DNA from: an uncultured Duncaniella sp. | GTDB lineage: Bacteria; Bacteroidota; Bacteroidia; Bacteroidales; Muribaculaceae | Assembly (NCBI GenBank): GCA_910578515.1 | Contig: CAJTQR010000001.1 | Span: 124,001 to 188,000, forward strand | DNA length: 64,000 bases | Direction: 5' to 3' | Part shown: positions 33,794 through 43,523 of the stretch, one piece after another | How positions within the stretch are numbered: position 1 is the stretch's first letter | How the letters are laid out: each line of letters opens with the position of its first letter | Made by a program: the position numbers and the translations under genes | Notes under the pieces: model-generated | The model's input: the letters and a program-made list of their open reading frames with translations, nothing else | Database searches by the model: none | What the model was told of the DNA's origin: nothing

Positions 33794-36334
33794 ATGCGCT
33801 TGCGCTCATTGTCAATATTCATCATTACTATCCTCACTGCAATCTGTGCCAATGCGCAGAACGTAACTATCAGCGGAGTGGTGCGTGATTCGCTTACCCA
33901 TGAGCCTATCCCGTATGCCACGGTGCTGCTTCTCGGCTCTGACCGAGGGGAACTGACCGGCGATAACGGTAAATTTTCCATCACCACGGCTCTGCATTGC
34001 AAAGTGGTCAGAGTGGCTGCAATGGGTTATGACACAAAGGATATTGAGATAAAGCCCTATCAGAATACCCGTCTGACTGTTGACCTGCATTCCACCGGGG
34101 TGCTTCTGAAGGAGGTGACAGCCAAGCCCCATAAGGAGCATTACTCTAAGAAGAATAACCCGGCGGTTGATTTCATGGAGCGAATCAGAGCCACCCAGGA
34201 CCTGAACGACCCTCGCAGACTACCGGATTACAATTATAATAAGTATGAGCGTATCACCCTTGCTATCAATAACTATCAGTTTAACGACTCGGCTAAGGGT
34301 GGCATTGATAAGAAGTTTGCTTTTATAAAGGAGTATATCGACACATCAGAAGTGTCGGGCAAACCGATATTGAATGTGGCACTGCGTGAGAAAGCCTCGA
34401 GTGTGCACCATCGGTTGAATCCCGAGAAGGAGAAGGAGTATGTGACAGGACTGCGTACTGCCGGACTTGACGAGATGCTTGACAAGCAGAGCACCCAGAC
34501 GTTCTATGAGGATGTGATGAGGGAAGTGGATGTGTATGCCAATGACATCACCGTACTTCAGAACCGTTTTGTGAGCCCACTCTCGCGGATAGCTCCCGAC
34601 TTCTATAAGTTCTACCTTACCGATACCGTCATGGTTGATTCGGTTAAGTGTGTCGAGCTTACCTTTGTGCCTCGAAATCCAAGCTCGTTTGGCTTTACGG
34701 GGCGATTCTATGTGCCGCAGGGCGATTCCACCATGTTCATCAAGAAGATTGTCATGCGTGTGCCCCACGACATCAACCTTAATTTCATTGACGCTATGGA
34801 AATCCGTCAGGAGTACGTGAAGGCTCCCGATGGCTCCCGCCTGAAGGTCAGCGACGATATGGTGATAGAAGCGAGCCTCATTCCAGGCACTCAGGGAGTG
34901 TATGCCCGACGCCATACGGTGTACGACAATCACACTTTCGAGCCTGCGCCCGACCAGTCAATCTTCGACCGTGGTGCGGCGCAGATATATGCCCCCGGAG
35001 CAGAGTATCGGGATGGAGCTTTCTGGGATACAAACCGATTGGCGGAGATTTCAAACGGTGAGAACTCGATGGAGAAGATGATGACCCGGTTGAGGTCTGT
35101 GCCTATCTACTATTGGACCGAGAAGGTGGTCAAGATATTGGTGTCGGGGTATATTGACACCGGCAACCCTTCAAAATTTGATGTGGGACCGATGAATACC
35201 ACTATCTCATTCAACACCATGGAGGGTATGCGCCTGAGAGCGGGAGGTATGACCACCGCCAATCTTTCACGCCGCTGGTTTGCCCGCGCATACGGAGCAT
35301 ACGGCACCAAGGACCACAAGTGGAAGTATATGGGTGAGCTTGAGTACTCTTTCCGCGACAAGAACTACCATTCACGTGAATTTCCCGTGCACTCCATCAG
35401 GGCTACACAGCTTTACGACGTGGATATGCTCGGTCAGCACTACAATTTCACCAATCCCGACAACTTCTTCCTGTCGCTTAAGCGCATGACTGACCACCAG
35501 ATGACCTATCACCGTGTCAGCAAACTGGAGTATATACTTGAGATGGAAAACAACTTCTCCGTCCAGGCAAAATTCCAAAGCGAGCGCCAGGAGGCTACTG
35601 AATTTATGACCTTCAGGGATGGTTTCGGCAATAATTTCAGCCATTACACCATGAATTCCTTCACGCTGCAGCTCAGATATGCTCCGGGCGAAAAGTTTTA
35701 TCAGATGAAGACTACCCGTCTGCCTATCAATCTGGATGCTCCTGTGTTCATGATTTCACACACCTTTGCTCCAAAGGGCTTCATGGGCAATCCATTTGCC
35801 GTGAACTCTACTGAGGCGTCGATTCAGAAACGTTTCTGGCTCTCAGCATTCGGTTATGTCGACCTGATTGTCAAAGGTGGGCATGTGTGGTCGCGCTCTC
35901 CCTATCCCAATCTGTTGATTCCCAACGCCAATCTGTCATATATCATCCAGCCGGAGTCGTTTGCATGTCTTAACCCGATGGAATTTATCAACGACACTTA
36001 CGCACAGTGGGACATGACCTATTGGGCTAACGGAGCCATTTTCAATCTGATTCCGTATCTCAAGCGTCTGAAGCTCCGCGAGGCGTTTATGTTCAGGGGC
36101 TTCTACGGACATCTGAGTCACCGCAACCGTCCTTGGAACGACAATTCACTCTATGCTTTCCCTGCCATCTCAAACACTCAGCTTATGAGCGACCAGCCTT
36201 ACATGGAAGCCGGAGTTGGCGTTGACAATCTGTTCCGTGTGCTCAGGGTTGACTATGTGTGGCGACTTACATATAGAAGAAATCCGGACGCCTGCAAAGG
36301 TGGCATCCGGATTGCTATGCATTTCACTTTCTAA
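33794..36334 (+). CDS. DUF5686 outer-membrane protein with carboxypeptidase-like regulatory domain
   Basis: An 846-residue exported protein. The signal peptide (to about residue 22, ANAQ) precedes a carboxypeptidase-regulatory-like beta-sandwich (NVTISGVVRDSLTHEPIPYATVLL). A central domain and a long C-terminal region of beta-strands follow, with the protein ending in an aromatic residue (MHFTF) as in outer-membrane barrels. The layout is that of the DUF5686 family of Bacteroidota, which resembles TonB-dependent receptors without the plug. Function is unknown. Base composition here is slightly more GC-rich than in the first 30 kb. Confidence 0.82.
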   Translation: MRLRSLSIFIITILTAICANAQNVTISGVVRDSLTHEPIPYATVLLLGSDRGELTGDNGKFSITTALHCKVVRVAAMGYDTKDIEIKPYQNTRLTVDLHSTGVLLKEVTAKPHKEHYSKKNNPAVDFMERIRATQDLNDPRRLPDYNYNKYERITLAINNYQFNDSAKGGIDKKFAFIKEYIDTSEVSGKPILNVALREKASSVHHRLNPEKEKEYVTGLRTAGLDEMLDKQSTQTFYEDVMREVDVYANDITVLQNRFVSPLSRIAPDFYKFYLTDTVMVDSVKCVELTFVPRNPSSFGFTGRFYVPQGDSTMFIKKIVMRVPHDINLNFIDAMEIRQEYVKAPDGSRLKVSDDMVIEASLIPGTQGVYARRHTVYDNHTFEPAPDQSIFDRGAAQIYAPGAEYRDGAFWDTNRLAEISNGENSMEKMMTRLRSVPIYYWTEKVVKILVSGYIDTGNPSKFDVGPMNTTISFNTMEGMRLRAGGMTTANLSRRWFARAYGAYGTKDHKWKYMGELEYSFRDKNYHSREFPVHSIRATQLYDVDMLGQHYNFTNPDNFFLSLKRMTDHQMTYHRVSKLEYILEMENNFSVQAKFQSERQEATEFMTFRDGFGNNFSHYTMNSFTLQLRYAPGEKFYQMKTTRLPINLDAPVFMISHTFAPKGFMGNPFAVNSTEASIQKRFWLSAFGYVDLIVKGGHVWSRSPYPNLLIPNANLSYIIQPESFACLNPMEFINDTYAQWDMTYWANGAIFNLIPYLKRLKLREAFMFRGFYGHLSHRNRPWNDNSLYAFPAISNTQLMSDQPYMEAGVGVDNLFRVLRVDYVWRLTYRRNPDACKGGIRIAMHFTF

Positions 36335-36405
36335 GAGACTTACCGTCGGCGGGAGTCCCCTCAAGGCTTGTTGACCTGCGCCGGCAGTGCTGTCAGCGCT
36401 ATCTA

Positions 36406-38067
36406 TCAGATGTTCTGGTAGAGGTAACGTTTGATGGAGCGCTTGGGGGTCTTCTCAAACTCCTCGTCGTAGATTTTGATTCGCTGCACCTGCGAGTAGG
36501 CAGGCAGATGGGAGTTGAGGGTCTTGATGTTGTCCTCCATGAGCGCCATGATATCGTTCTCGCTCATACCCTGAGCTGTAGCGTTTTCAATGTCAGGGTA
36601 AATCAATGCCACGAGGCGACCTTCGCCACCGTCTACAATGAGCGACTCGGCAACGTAGGGTAGGTTGTTGAGCTTGTCCTCAATCTCCTCCGGATAGATG
36701 TTCTGACCGGATGCGCCGAGAATCATATTCTTGTCGCGACCTCTGATGTAGAGATAGCCTTCATCGTCAAGATTGCAGATATCACCTGTGGTCATCCATC
36801 CATCTTCGTCAAACACAGCGTCTGTCGCTTCCTGATTCTTGTAATATCCCAGCATCACATTGTCGCCCTTCACGTAGAGCACTCCCGGCACGTTGGCAGG
36901 GTCGGGGGAGTCGATGCGGGCTTCCACGCGGTCAACGATACGTCCGCATGATGCCAGACGGTTGTTGTTGGCGTTGGCATAGGAAATCAGAGGTCCGCAT
37001 TCGGTCATACCGTAGCCCACAGTGTAGGGGAAGCCGCATTTGCGCAGAAACTCCTCCACTTCGCGGTTGAGACCGGCGCCACCAATGATAATTTCCTGCA
37101 GATTGCCTCCGAATGTCTCCTGAAGGCTTGCGAGAATCTTCTGCATGAGGCGGTCATCCACAAAGGGCACCTTCATCAGCAGTTTCATCAGGGGCTTGTC
37201 GAGCATCGGGAACACCCTTGTCTTGATGATTTTCTCAATAATCAGAGGCACTGTCACGATATATCGGGGATGCACTTTTGCGAACGCATCCATGATAATG
37301 CGTGGTGAGGGTGTGCGGGTAAGGATGTTTATATGGTTACCGCTCACGAATGGACGGAGCATGTCGATGGTGAGACCATACATGTGGGCGAGCGGGAGCA
37401 TACATACCACTCCGTCGCCGGCATCGGTGGGGAGGTATGTGAGACAGTATTTCACATTCGACCAGATGCTGCGGAATGGGAGCATCACACCTTTCGAGAA
37501 GCCGGTTGAGCCGGAGGTGTAGCTAATCATGCACAGCTCATCCTTTGAATCGATGTAGTAGTTCACATCCTCCTGGGTGAAGCGGTCGGGATATTTCTTG
37601 CCGAACAGCTCGTTGAGATGTGCACGGGCATTGTCAAGGATTTTGTCGTTGCTATGGGTGAGAGAGAAGTCATGGACCGAGAGTGAGCCTATCAGTTTAG
37701 GCATGCTTTCCGGATTGAGCGCTTCCCACTTAGCATCATCGACTATCGCGAGCTTGGCATCGCTGTGGTTGATAAGGTGCTGCACATTGTCAGCCTTGAA
37801 GTCTGGCAGGATAGGCACTATTACAGCTCCGTAGGTAAGGGTGGCGAGGAATGCCACACACCACATTGAACTGTTCTTGCCGCAGAGCGCCACTTTGTCG
37901 CCCGGCTTGATGCCGATTTCTTCGAAAAGCAGATGGAGCTTGGCTATCTTGCGAGCCACATCTTTATATGTCATAGTGGTGCCACCAAGGTCGGTGAAGG
38001 CGGGCAGCTCCCAATGTTTGCGTATCGAGTCTTGGAAATATAGATTGAGACTGTCTCTGTGTTGCAT
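36406..38067 (-). CDS. AMP-dependent acyl-CoA synthetase (long-chain-fatty-acid–CoA ligase type)
   Basis: A 553-residue adenylate-forming enzyme that activates a carboxylic acid via acyl-AMP, most probably to acyl-CoA. The P-loop YTSGSTGFSKGVMLP lies near 187-201, YGMTECGPLISY near 352-363, and the hinge TTGDICNLDDEGYLYIRGR with the C-terminal lysine region (TPKRSIKRYL) near the end. The family is clear. A fatty acid is the most likely substrate, but other acids are possible. A -7 box TAACTTTG (38158-38151, minus strand) lies about 85 bp upstream. Confidence 0.88.
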   Translation of the reverse strand: MQHRDSLNLYFQDSIRKHWELPAFTDLGGTTMTYKDVARKIAKLHLLFEEIGIKPGDKVALCGKNSSMWCVAFLATLTYGAVIVPILPDFKADNVQHLINHSDAKLAIVDDAKWEALNPESMPKLIGSLSVHDFSLTHSNDKILDNARAHLNELFGKKYPDRFTQEDVNYYIDSKDELCMISYTSGSTGFSKGVMLPFRSIWSNVKYCLTYLPTDAGDGVVCMLPLAHMYGLTIDMLRPFVSGNHINILTRTPSPRIIMDAFAKVHPRYIVTVPLIIEKIIKTRVFPMLDKPLMKLLMKVPFVDDRLMQKILASLQETFGGNLQEIIIGGAGLNREVEEFLRKCGFPYTVGYGMTECGPLISYANANNNRLASCGRIVDRVEARIDSPDPANVPGVLYVKGDNVMLGYYKNQEATDAVFDEDGWMTTGDICNLDDEGYLYIRGRDKNMILGASGQNIYPEEIEDKLNNLPYVAESLIVDGGEGRLVALIYPDIENATAQGMSENDIMALMEDNIKTLNSHLPAYSQVQRIKIYDEEFEKTPKRSIKRYLYQNI

Positions 38068-38150
38068 GAGGTATTTAATTAAATATAAATAAGTACGTGC
38101 ATTGATTCCTTAGAATTGATGCTTTCGCCCCTTGAAAGGCGAATTTGCGG

Positions 38151-38158
38151 CAAAGTTA
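38151..38158 (-). promoter_or_regulatory. -7 element for acyl-CoA synthetase gene
   Basis: TAACTTTG on the minus strand, followed by GCCGCAAATTC. The -33 region is weak. It gives a leader of about 80 nt. Confidence 0.5.
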
Positions 38159-38239
38159 AGAATATTTAATGAGAATATGAACATGGAATTGCCAAATAAA
38201 TCTTAATGTAGTGACCAAATCAGAAGTAATCAGCCTTGT

Positions 38240-39056
38240 GTATAATGGACATCTGTTGTATCTGTCGCATTGTCGCAGTCGCACAGGGAAGCGGATTTGT
38301 GCGACAATTTCGCATGCGACAGTCTCCCGTGCGACAATGCGAATGCGACAAATCTGCGCTGACAGAACTTTTTTTGCCAGGGCTTGACATTATCGCACCT
38401 TTTAGGGCATATATGGATAGTATCTTTGTAGCGTGAGGTATACACCATAAACCTAAACCTACCTCACTATAACATATCTGTGGACCCCACTTCACCAGTC
38501 GTAATCCCCCTCTATGAGAGAATGGGAGAGGGGGAGTGTATCTTCTTTTCAAGTCGATTGTTTATTGAACCATTACTTCGGTAATAGCCTTCGGAAGTTG
38601 GTCAACGCGTAGCCAAGGCAACTATGCATACCGGCGCAATTCTCTATATAATTTCTACATATATATGGTATATGGGCTATACGCCACTTCGTGAGTGCCC
38701 AATAAATTACCTATCTATAACATTCTAAAAGCCTCACTGCGTGATATATACTACCTACATGGCACAGCCTCCGAGTATTCAACCTGTCCCTGTGGGCGGT
38801 CAATAGAAGCGCGGAGGTAATCTAAACCGAATGTAATATGCTTAAAGCCAAGACGTCACGATCTGTAGCTGACGCAACGGGAATTAGTCGCCTCACGGCA
38901 TTTGTTGCAGTTGCATTGTTGCATGGGAGACTGTTGCAGTTGCATTTGTCGCATTCGCATTGTCGCAGGGAAGGCTGTCGCATGCGACATTGTCGCACAA
39001 ATCCGCTTCCCTGTGCGACTGCGACAATGCGACAGATATCACCTCAACCATTATAC
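38240..39056. repeat. Non-coding element bounded by long inverted repeats built of TGTCGCA motifs
   Basis: Sequence 38260-38353 and the reverse complement of 38944-39037 agree at 90 of 94 bases by my alignment. After a short unmatched stretch, GTATAATGG at 38240-38248 again matches CCATTATAC at 39048-39056. The repeats consist of TGTCGCA and TGCGACA units in both orientations, including a perfect 14-bp palindrome at 38976-38989. The 590-bp core has no convincing gene. It holds a GTGAGGTA/TACCTCAC inverted repeat (38433-38440, 38460-38467) and a 9-bp hairpin (38505-38513, 38527-38535). It has no transposase and no clear target duplication, so a mobile non-autonomous element, a repeat cluster or a structured RNA locus are all open. 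Confidence 0.8.
38901..38953 (-). repeat. Diverged third copy of the repeat arm
   Basis: These 53 bases match the outer part of the repeat arm (reverse complement of 38301-38353 onward) at roughly 42 positions. They lie in tandem just before the right arm. Most differences are TCGCA to TTGCA, as if CG steps had decayed or a variant unit were used. Confidence 0.6.
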
Positions 39057-39096
39057 GAGGGGAGAGTCTATGGTTGTGGATAGGAGGTAGGAGCGC

Positions 39097-39921
39097 TTAG
39101 TAATCTGTTTCAATGAAATCAGCTTCTTCACGCGGCTTGTGCTGCATGGCGTTGCCCGCAGACTTTATAGAGATGCCGAGTCCGCTCAACTGAGCATTCA
39201 TCGACGATATCGGATTGTCAGCCATCTTGCGTTTCAGTTTCAGAAATTCCTTACGGTCAATCGGCTCGTAGGCATCGGCTGAGTACACGGGAAGTATCTC
39301 GCGCGAAGCAGCCTGAATCCCTGTGGCGGTGAAGCTATACAGTCCCGAGGGTTCGTTAGCCTCGAGGATAAGACCCGGTAGACCTCCGAGTTTCCAAGGT
39401 CCGTTCATGATTGGAATCGCCGGGGTGAACCATACGGTCCATTCACGTCCATGAAAGGTGGCTACCGCCTTCTGGCATTCATATCCCAGTATCTCCTTGG
39501 TTGTTTCGGTAATCTGCCAGTCCAATTCAGGCATCGGTTCGACCATGACATATTTTTCCAGTCCATTGACATCGTAGGTTGTCATGCCGTTGCCATTTGC
39601 CGACTTCATCACATAGTACCTACCGTCACGCCGCGGCATCTTGTCCTGATTGCCGCTCATGAAGGCGTTTCGGCTCATCTCCTTGTATTTGGCTTGACCC
39701 TCCGGTGTCGATTCGAGAGAGTCAAGATACTCCGTCATTGGAGAATAGAATTTTGATTCTGACGCATTGGCAATCAGAATGTACTGATTGGATTTCTCTA
39801 CTTTTCCCGACATCAAGCTGGGCTGTGATGCTGTGTAGCTGACCTCTATGTCAGCTTTCTCATGTGCTACCGCAGCTATCGCCACGAGACATGTTGCGGT
39901 TAGTGTAATTATCTTTTTCAT
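39097..39921 (-). CDS. GLPGLI family protein (second of two)
   Basis: A 274-residue exported protein of the GLPGLI family, found almost only in Bacteroidota and of unknown function. It has a signal peptide (MKKIITLTATCLVAIAAVAHEK). The name motif is GGLPGLILEA near 198-207, preceded by HGREWTVWFTPAIPIMNGPWK, which is the conserved core. The ATG at 39921 overlaps the receptor stop by four bases, so the two are translated together. It resembles the protein encoded at 42554-43357, on the other side of the receptor. Confidence 0.9.
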   Translation of the reverse strand: MKKIITLTATCLVAIAAVAHEKADIEVSYTASQPSLMSGKVEKSNQYILIANASESKFYSPMTEYLDSLESTPEGQAKYKEMSRNAFMSGNQDKMPRRDGRYYVMKSANGNGMTTYDVNGLEKYVMVEPMPELDWQITETTKEILGYECQKAVATFHGREWTVWFTPAIPIMNGPWKLGGLPGLILEANEPSGLYSFTATGIQAASREILPVYSADAYEPIDRKEFLKLKRKMADNPISSMNAQLSGLGISIKSAGNAMQHKPREEADFIETDY

Positions 39922-42557
39922 TTCCGTAGGGAGATTGTAAATAGCAGTTCGCGTCCGCGGAGCCATCGCTGCGACTCGAAGGATGAGAGCTGGCTATAGG
40001 TTGTGTAATTGTATGTGCGTTGATTGAGGATGTTGCTGAGATTGGCTGAGAGTTCGAGGCGCTTGCTGGGGTGGTAGACCAGTTTGGTGTCGAGCAGGAA
40101 TACATTTTTGAATTTCCCTGCAGTCAGTTCGTTGCGGTAATGCTCACCCATTATACGCCATTCCCATTTGCTATGTGGCAGGAGGTTGATGAGCATGGTA
40201 TTTTCCATCGCGCTTAGCGGGGAGCTCTTTACGTCGTTCATTTTCAAGCGGCTGCTGCCGAAATCAATAGAGTAGTCGAAACTCAGCCATCTGAGGGGTG
40301 CTCCATTGATTTTTGCTCCTACTCTCCAGGTTGTGCTGACAGAATTGACGGGACTACCGGCAGGTGAGCCGCCACCATTGCCGTTGAGCGAGATGAGGTG
40401 GGAGTCATTACGGCTGAACGAGCCGCTCAGGTTGGCACTTCCGCGCATGAAGTCAAGCGTCTTTCCAAGAGTGCCGTTTGCCATCAGCATTTCCCTGTCG
40501 CTCTTGGCATCGGTGTAGGAATACACTATGTAGTCACCATAAAACTGTTGCGCCATCGTGTAGGGGAGATGTGACCATGACTGGATTACCATAGCGTTGG
40601 CAAACACGCCCTTGCGCGTGTGCTTGTAGGAGAAGCTGGCTGAAAGGTTGCTGGAGGTTGAGCTGTAGAAATCGTCCACGCCGCGTCGGAATGAGCGATA
40701 GTCGGTCATTATATACCCGGGCTGAATCATGTTGAGACTCATCGGGGAGCGTCCCATGCCTCCACGGGCACTTATCGAGAAGCGATTGTTGGGCTTCCAG
40801 TTCATGCTCAGGGCAGGGGAGAAGTATACCTCCGACCGATTGGCTATAGCTTTGTCAAACCGGTAGTGCGCGAAGCTCAACGGGGCATTGAGAGTGAAAT
40901 TCACCCGTCTGACCCAATACTCGAATTTCGGAGTGGCATAAACCGTGAGATAGTTTGTGTTCAGCACATTCTCTGTTTCTTTGCCAAGCAAAGCGACTTC
41001 GTCGATAACTCCGGGAATCTCAGCAGGCATATCAGGCAGTTCGGTGTTCAGCGACCGCAGATAACCTTTCACTCCCCCTTCAAGGCTAACGGTTATCCCC
41101 TTGAGCGTAAAGGCATAGGCGGCGCTCTCGTGGGTGTAGAAGGCGTGGTCGCCGATGTGTTGACTAATATTGGTCCCCATCATGGAGACACTGAGGGTCT
41201 GAGGGAGCGATTCCCATTCATTGTTGCTCTGAAATGTGACCAGATGTTTGCCGTTGAACCGCTTTATCATCTTGAATTTATTGCTGATGTAGTAATCGGG
41301 TAGAGAGGCTGACTGGTCGTTTGTCAATGACCCCTTGACTCCGAGTCTCACATCGTCCCAATCGATATTGGTAAGGAGAGTGTTGTTGATGAAAGTGGTC
41401 TTCTGGTTTATTTCATAGATGAATCGGCCTGAAAGCGAATGTGAGCGGTCACGTCCGTCACGATTCTCGGTCACTATACGGTCGCCATTCTCAAGAAAGT
41501 AGGTAGTGATGTTGGCAGCCTGTGCCGTGACCCGGTTGAACGAATAGTCAATCTGCGCCTTTAATTCTCCGTTGCGCACCTTCCACAGTCCGTTGGTCGA
41601 CAACAATGCCGAGCGGTTGAACAGAGTGCGTTTCCGGCTCAATGACGGTACTCCCGGCAAAGAGATGCTCACATAGCGGCTCAAATCCGTCTCGCGACGC
41701 GAGGTAAAGAAGTCGGTGGCGTGGGCTGAGAGGTCCTCGCCGATGTTGTTTGTCTTGAACGTCGTGATATTTTGGAATCCCGGCATCACAGCCATGGCAA
41801 ACAGTTCACCGTCCCACACAGCGCCTTCAGGTTGCCACGCATATCCCCCTCCGGCATCGCCATGGAATGTCCATGTGGCTTTTGCCCTGTTTTTCAGCTT
41901 GAGATTTATGGCAGCCTTCTCGGAAAAACTGATGCCCGAGAGCACCTGCATGGGCTGATGGTTCTCCATCACCTCGACGGCTCCGACATCATCGTGGCTG
42001 ATACCGTTGGTCGCTATCCCGTATTTGCCACCGAGAAGGTCGGAACCCTCGATGTAGAACTTGTTTATGTCCTCACCCTGATACTTGATTTTGCCATTGT
42101 TGCTGACGTCAATTCCCGGCATGCGCTTCAATACATCGCCTATGCTGCGGTCCTGAGCCTGCGCGAAGCTTCCAACGCTGTAGGTCACGGTGTCGCCCTG
42201 CTCGCGGATTCTCTCAGCCTTCACTGCGACTTCTTTTAGCATAGTGGCTGAGGCTTTCATGACTATTCTGACCGGCAGCTTTAAGCTGTCGAGCCCGACA
42301 GTCTGCTTTGCGTAGCTCATCATCGACACGTCAAGCGAGTACCCCTTGACACCACCGGGCGAGGATATGGCAAACTCACCCTTGGCGTTTGAGGCGGCAT
42401 ATTTCACAATCTTACCTTCGGCATTTCGCAGAATCACTGACGCGCCTATTAGCGGCTCCGAGGTGCCTTCCTCGACAATGACTCCTGACACGTTCACCTG
42501 CGCAACGCCCGTCAGCGCCACCCATAGCAATGGTAATATAAGTGATAATCGGTTCAT
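39918..42557 (-). CDS. TonB-dependent-receptor-like outer-membrane protein with carboxypeptidase-regulatory domain
   Basis: An 879-residue outer-membrane protein. After the signal peptide (to about residue 19) there is a beta-sandwich domain (VNVSGVIVEEGTSEPLIGASVIL). A plug-like domain follows (about 105-225, with GDVLKRMPGIDVSNNGKIKYQG and NKFYIEGSDLLGG), then a large barrel ending LLFTISLRK. It matches the receptor type usually encoded next to GLPGLI genes, not the SusC type. Four-base overlaps on both sides join it to two GLPGLI genes. The substrate is unknown; peptide or metal uptake are guesses. Confidence 0.88.
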   Translation of the reverse strand: MNRLSLILPLLWVALTGVAQVNVSGVIVEEGTSEPLIGASVILRNAEGKIVKYAASNAKGEFAISSPGGVKGYSLDVSMMSYAKQTVGLDSLKLPVRIVMKASATMLKEVAVKAERIREQGDTVTYSVGSFAQAQDRSIGDVLKRMPGIDVSNNGKIKYQGEDINKFYIEGSDLLGGKYGIATNGISHDDVGAVEVMENHQPMQVLSGISFSEKAAINLKLKNRAKATWTFHGDAGGGYAWQPEGAVWDGELFAMAVMPGFQNITTFKTNNIGEDLSAHATDFFTSRRETDLSRYVSISLPGVPSLSRKRTLFNRSALLSTNGLWKVRNGELKAQIDYSFNRVTAQAANITTYFLENGDRIVTENRDGRDRSHSLSGRFIYEINQKTTFINNTLLTNIDWDDVRLGVKGSLTNDQSASLPDYYISNKFKMIKRFNGKHLVTFQSNNEWESLPQTLSVSMMGTNISQHIGDHAFYTHESAAYAFTLKGITVSLEGGVKGYLRSLNTELPDMPAEIPGVIDEVALLGKETENVLNTNYLTVYATPKFEYWVRRVNFTLNAPLSFAHYRFDKAIANRSEVYFSPALSMNWKPNNRFSISARGGMGRSPMSLNMIQPGYIMTDYRSFRRGVDDFYSSTSSNLSASFSYKHTRKGVFANAMVIQSWSHLPYTMAQQFYGDYIVYSYTDAKSDREMLMANGTLGKTLDFMRGSANLSGSFSRNDSHLISLNGNGGGSPAGSPVNSVSTTWRVGAKINGAPLRWLSFDYSIDFGSSRLKMNDVKSSPLSAMENTMLINLLPHSKWEWRIMGEHYRNELTAGKFKNVFLLDTKLVYHPSKRLELSANLSNILNQRTYNYTTYSQLSSFESQRWLRGRELLFTISLRK

Positions 42558-43357
42558 TCGTGATAATCTGTTTCTATAAAATCGTGCAACAGCTCAATTT
42601 CAGTCGCATGCATGCTGTCAGCCTTACTCCCGGTCGCAGCTTGCAGGTTTGCAACAGGATTTCTATAAAAAGCACGCATGGTCCTCAAATAGTTGATACG
42701 CTCTGTCTTTTCGTAATTCGATACTCCGTAGATGGGGCGGATTTTAGTTGGGGTCAGCTCGATTCCGTCAGCAGTGAATGCATATTCACCCGTAGCATCA
42801 ATAGCATCTAAAATCAATCCCGGCAATCCGCATAATTTCCATGGACCATCGTGCATTGGTATTTCCGGAGTGAACCATGCAATCCATTTACGACCTCGGT
42901 AGGTTGTTTCAGCTTTATAACAATCATAGCCAAGGATTCTTTTCGTTGAATCAGTAAGCTCCCATTCCTGTGGAAGAAGAGGCTCTTCATAGGTCCAGAA
43001 TTCGGCTCCAATCAGGTCGTACACGGAAGTTACGCTGTCGGTTTTATTCTTTAACACATATAGCGATTCCTTCTTGATTGGAAGATTGGTTACATCATTA
43101 TTTGCCATGGCTGCTCGTATCATCTGACCATATGCCATGCGACCCTCTGTTGTTGACATCATCGAATCGACTTTTTCATTAATCGTATTAAAAAATTTGG
43201 ATTGTTCACGGTTGGCAAGCAAAACCATTCGTGAACAAACTTCCCTCCCGGTAGGGTTGAAGTGATGGTAGTTATAGCTGATAGTGATTTCTGAGAGTTG
43301 CGCAGATACATTGATGGCACTCAGGAATAGGATTATGCATACTAAAATATTTTTCAT
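42554..43357 (-). CDS. GLPGLI family protein (first of two)
   Basis: A 267-residue exported protein with signal peptide (MKNILVCIILFLSAINVSAQ). The conserved core is GRKWIAWFTPEIPMHDGPWKLCGLPGLILDA (about 176-207). It ends LLHDFIETDY, like its partner (ADFIETDY) two genes downstream, so the two are paralogues. It opens the receptor operon and overlaps the receptor gene by four bases. The 166-bp gap upstream, towards the metallopeptidase gene, shows no clear promoter or terminator, so it may be read from the regulator genes. Confidence 0.9.
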   Translation of the reverse strand: MKNILVCIILFLSAINVSAQLSEITISYNYHHFNPTGREVCSRMVLLANREQSKFFNTINEKVDSMMSTTEGRMAYGQMIRAAMANNDVTNLPIKKESLYVLKNKTDSVTSVYDLIGAEFWTYEEPLLPQEWELTDSTKRILGYDCYKAETTYRGRKWIAWFTPEIPMHDGPWKLCGLPGLILDAIDATGEYAFTADGIELTPTKIRPIYGVSNYEKTERINYLRTMRAFYRNPVANLQAATGSKADSMHATEIELLHDFIETDYHE

Positions 43358-43523
43358 ACTTTTTCAATGTAATAATGAGTTATAAACTTAATAATCAGCT
43401 ACCGGTGCATCCAATCATTATTGATTTTACTCATAAGATGCACTCGATTGCCTGATAGTTCCCTTACTATTGAAAAAATAAAAATAATAATGTTAGAATA
43501 CAGTGACTACTAGTGGCAGAAGC

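Noticed and set aside
38382..38420. TTGACA motif resembling an E. coli -35 box inside the repeat element
   Set aside because: Bacteroidota primary sigma factors do not use TTGACA/TATAAT and no TATAAT is at the right distance.
38236..38436. Coding frames inside the inverted-repeat element (also 38838-39083)
   Set aside because: They consist of translated TGTCGCA repeats on both strands and have no counterpart in known proteins.
38240..39056. CRISPR array
   Set aside because: The repeated units are palindromic heptamers in both orientations without regular spacers, and no cas genes are near; no other array is seen in the window.
41772..42239. 155-residue frame opposite the GLPGLI-operon receptor gene
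   Set aside because: It is an antisense shadow of a clear receptor gene with normal codon use.
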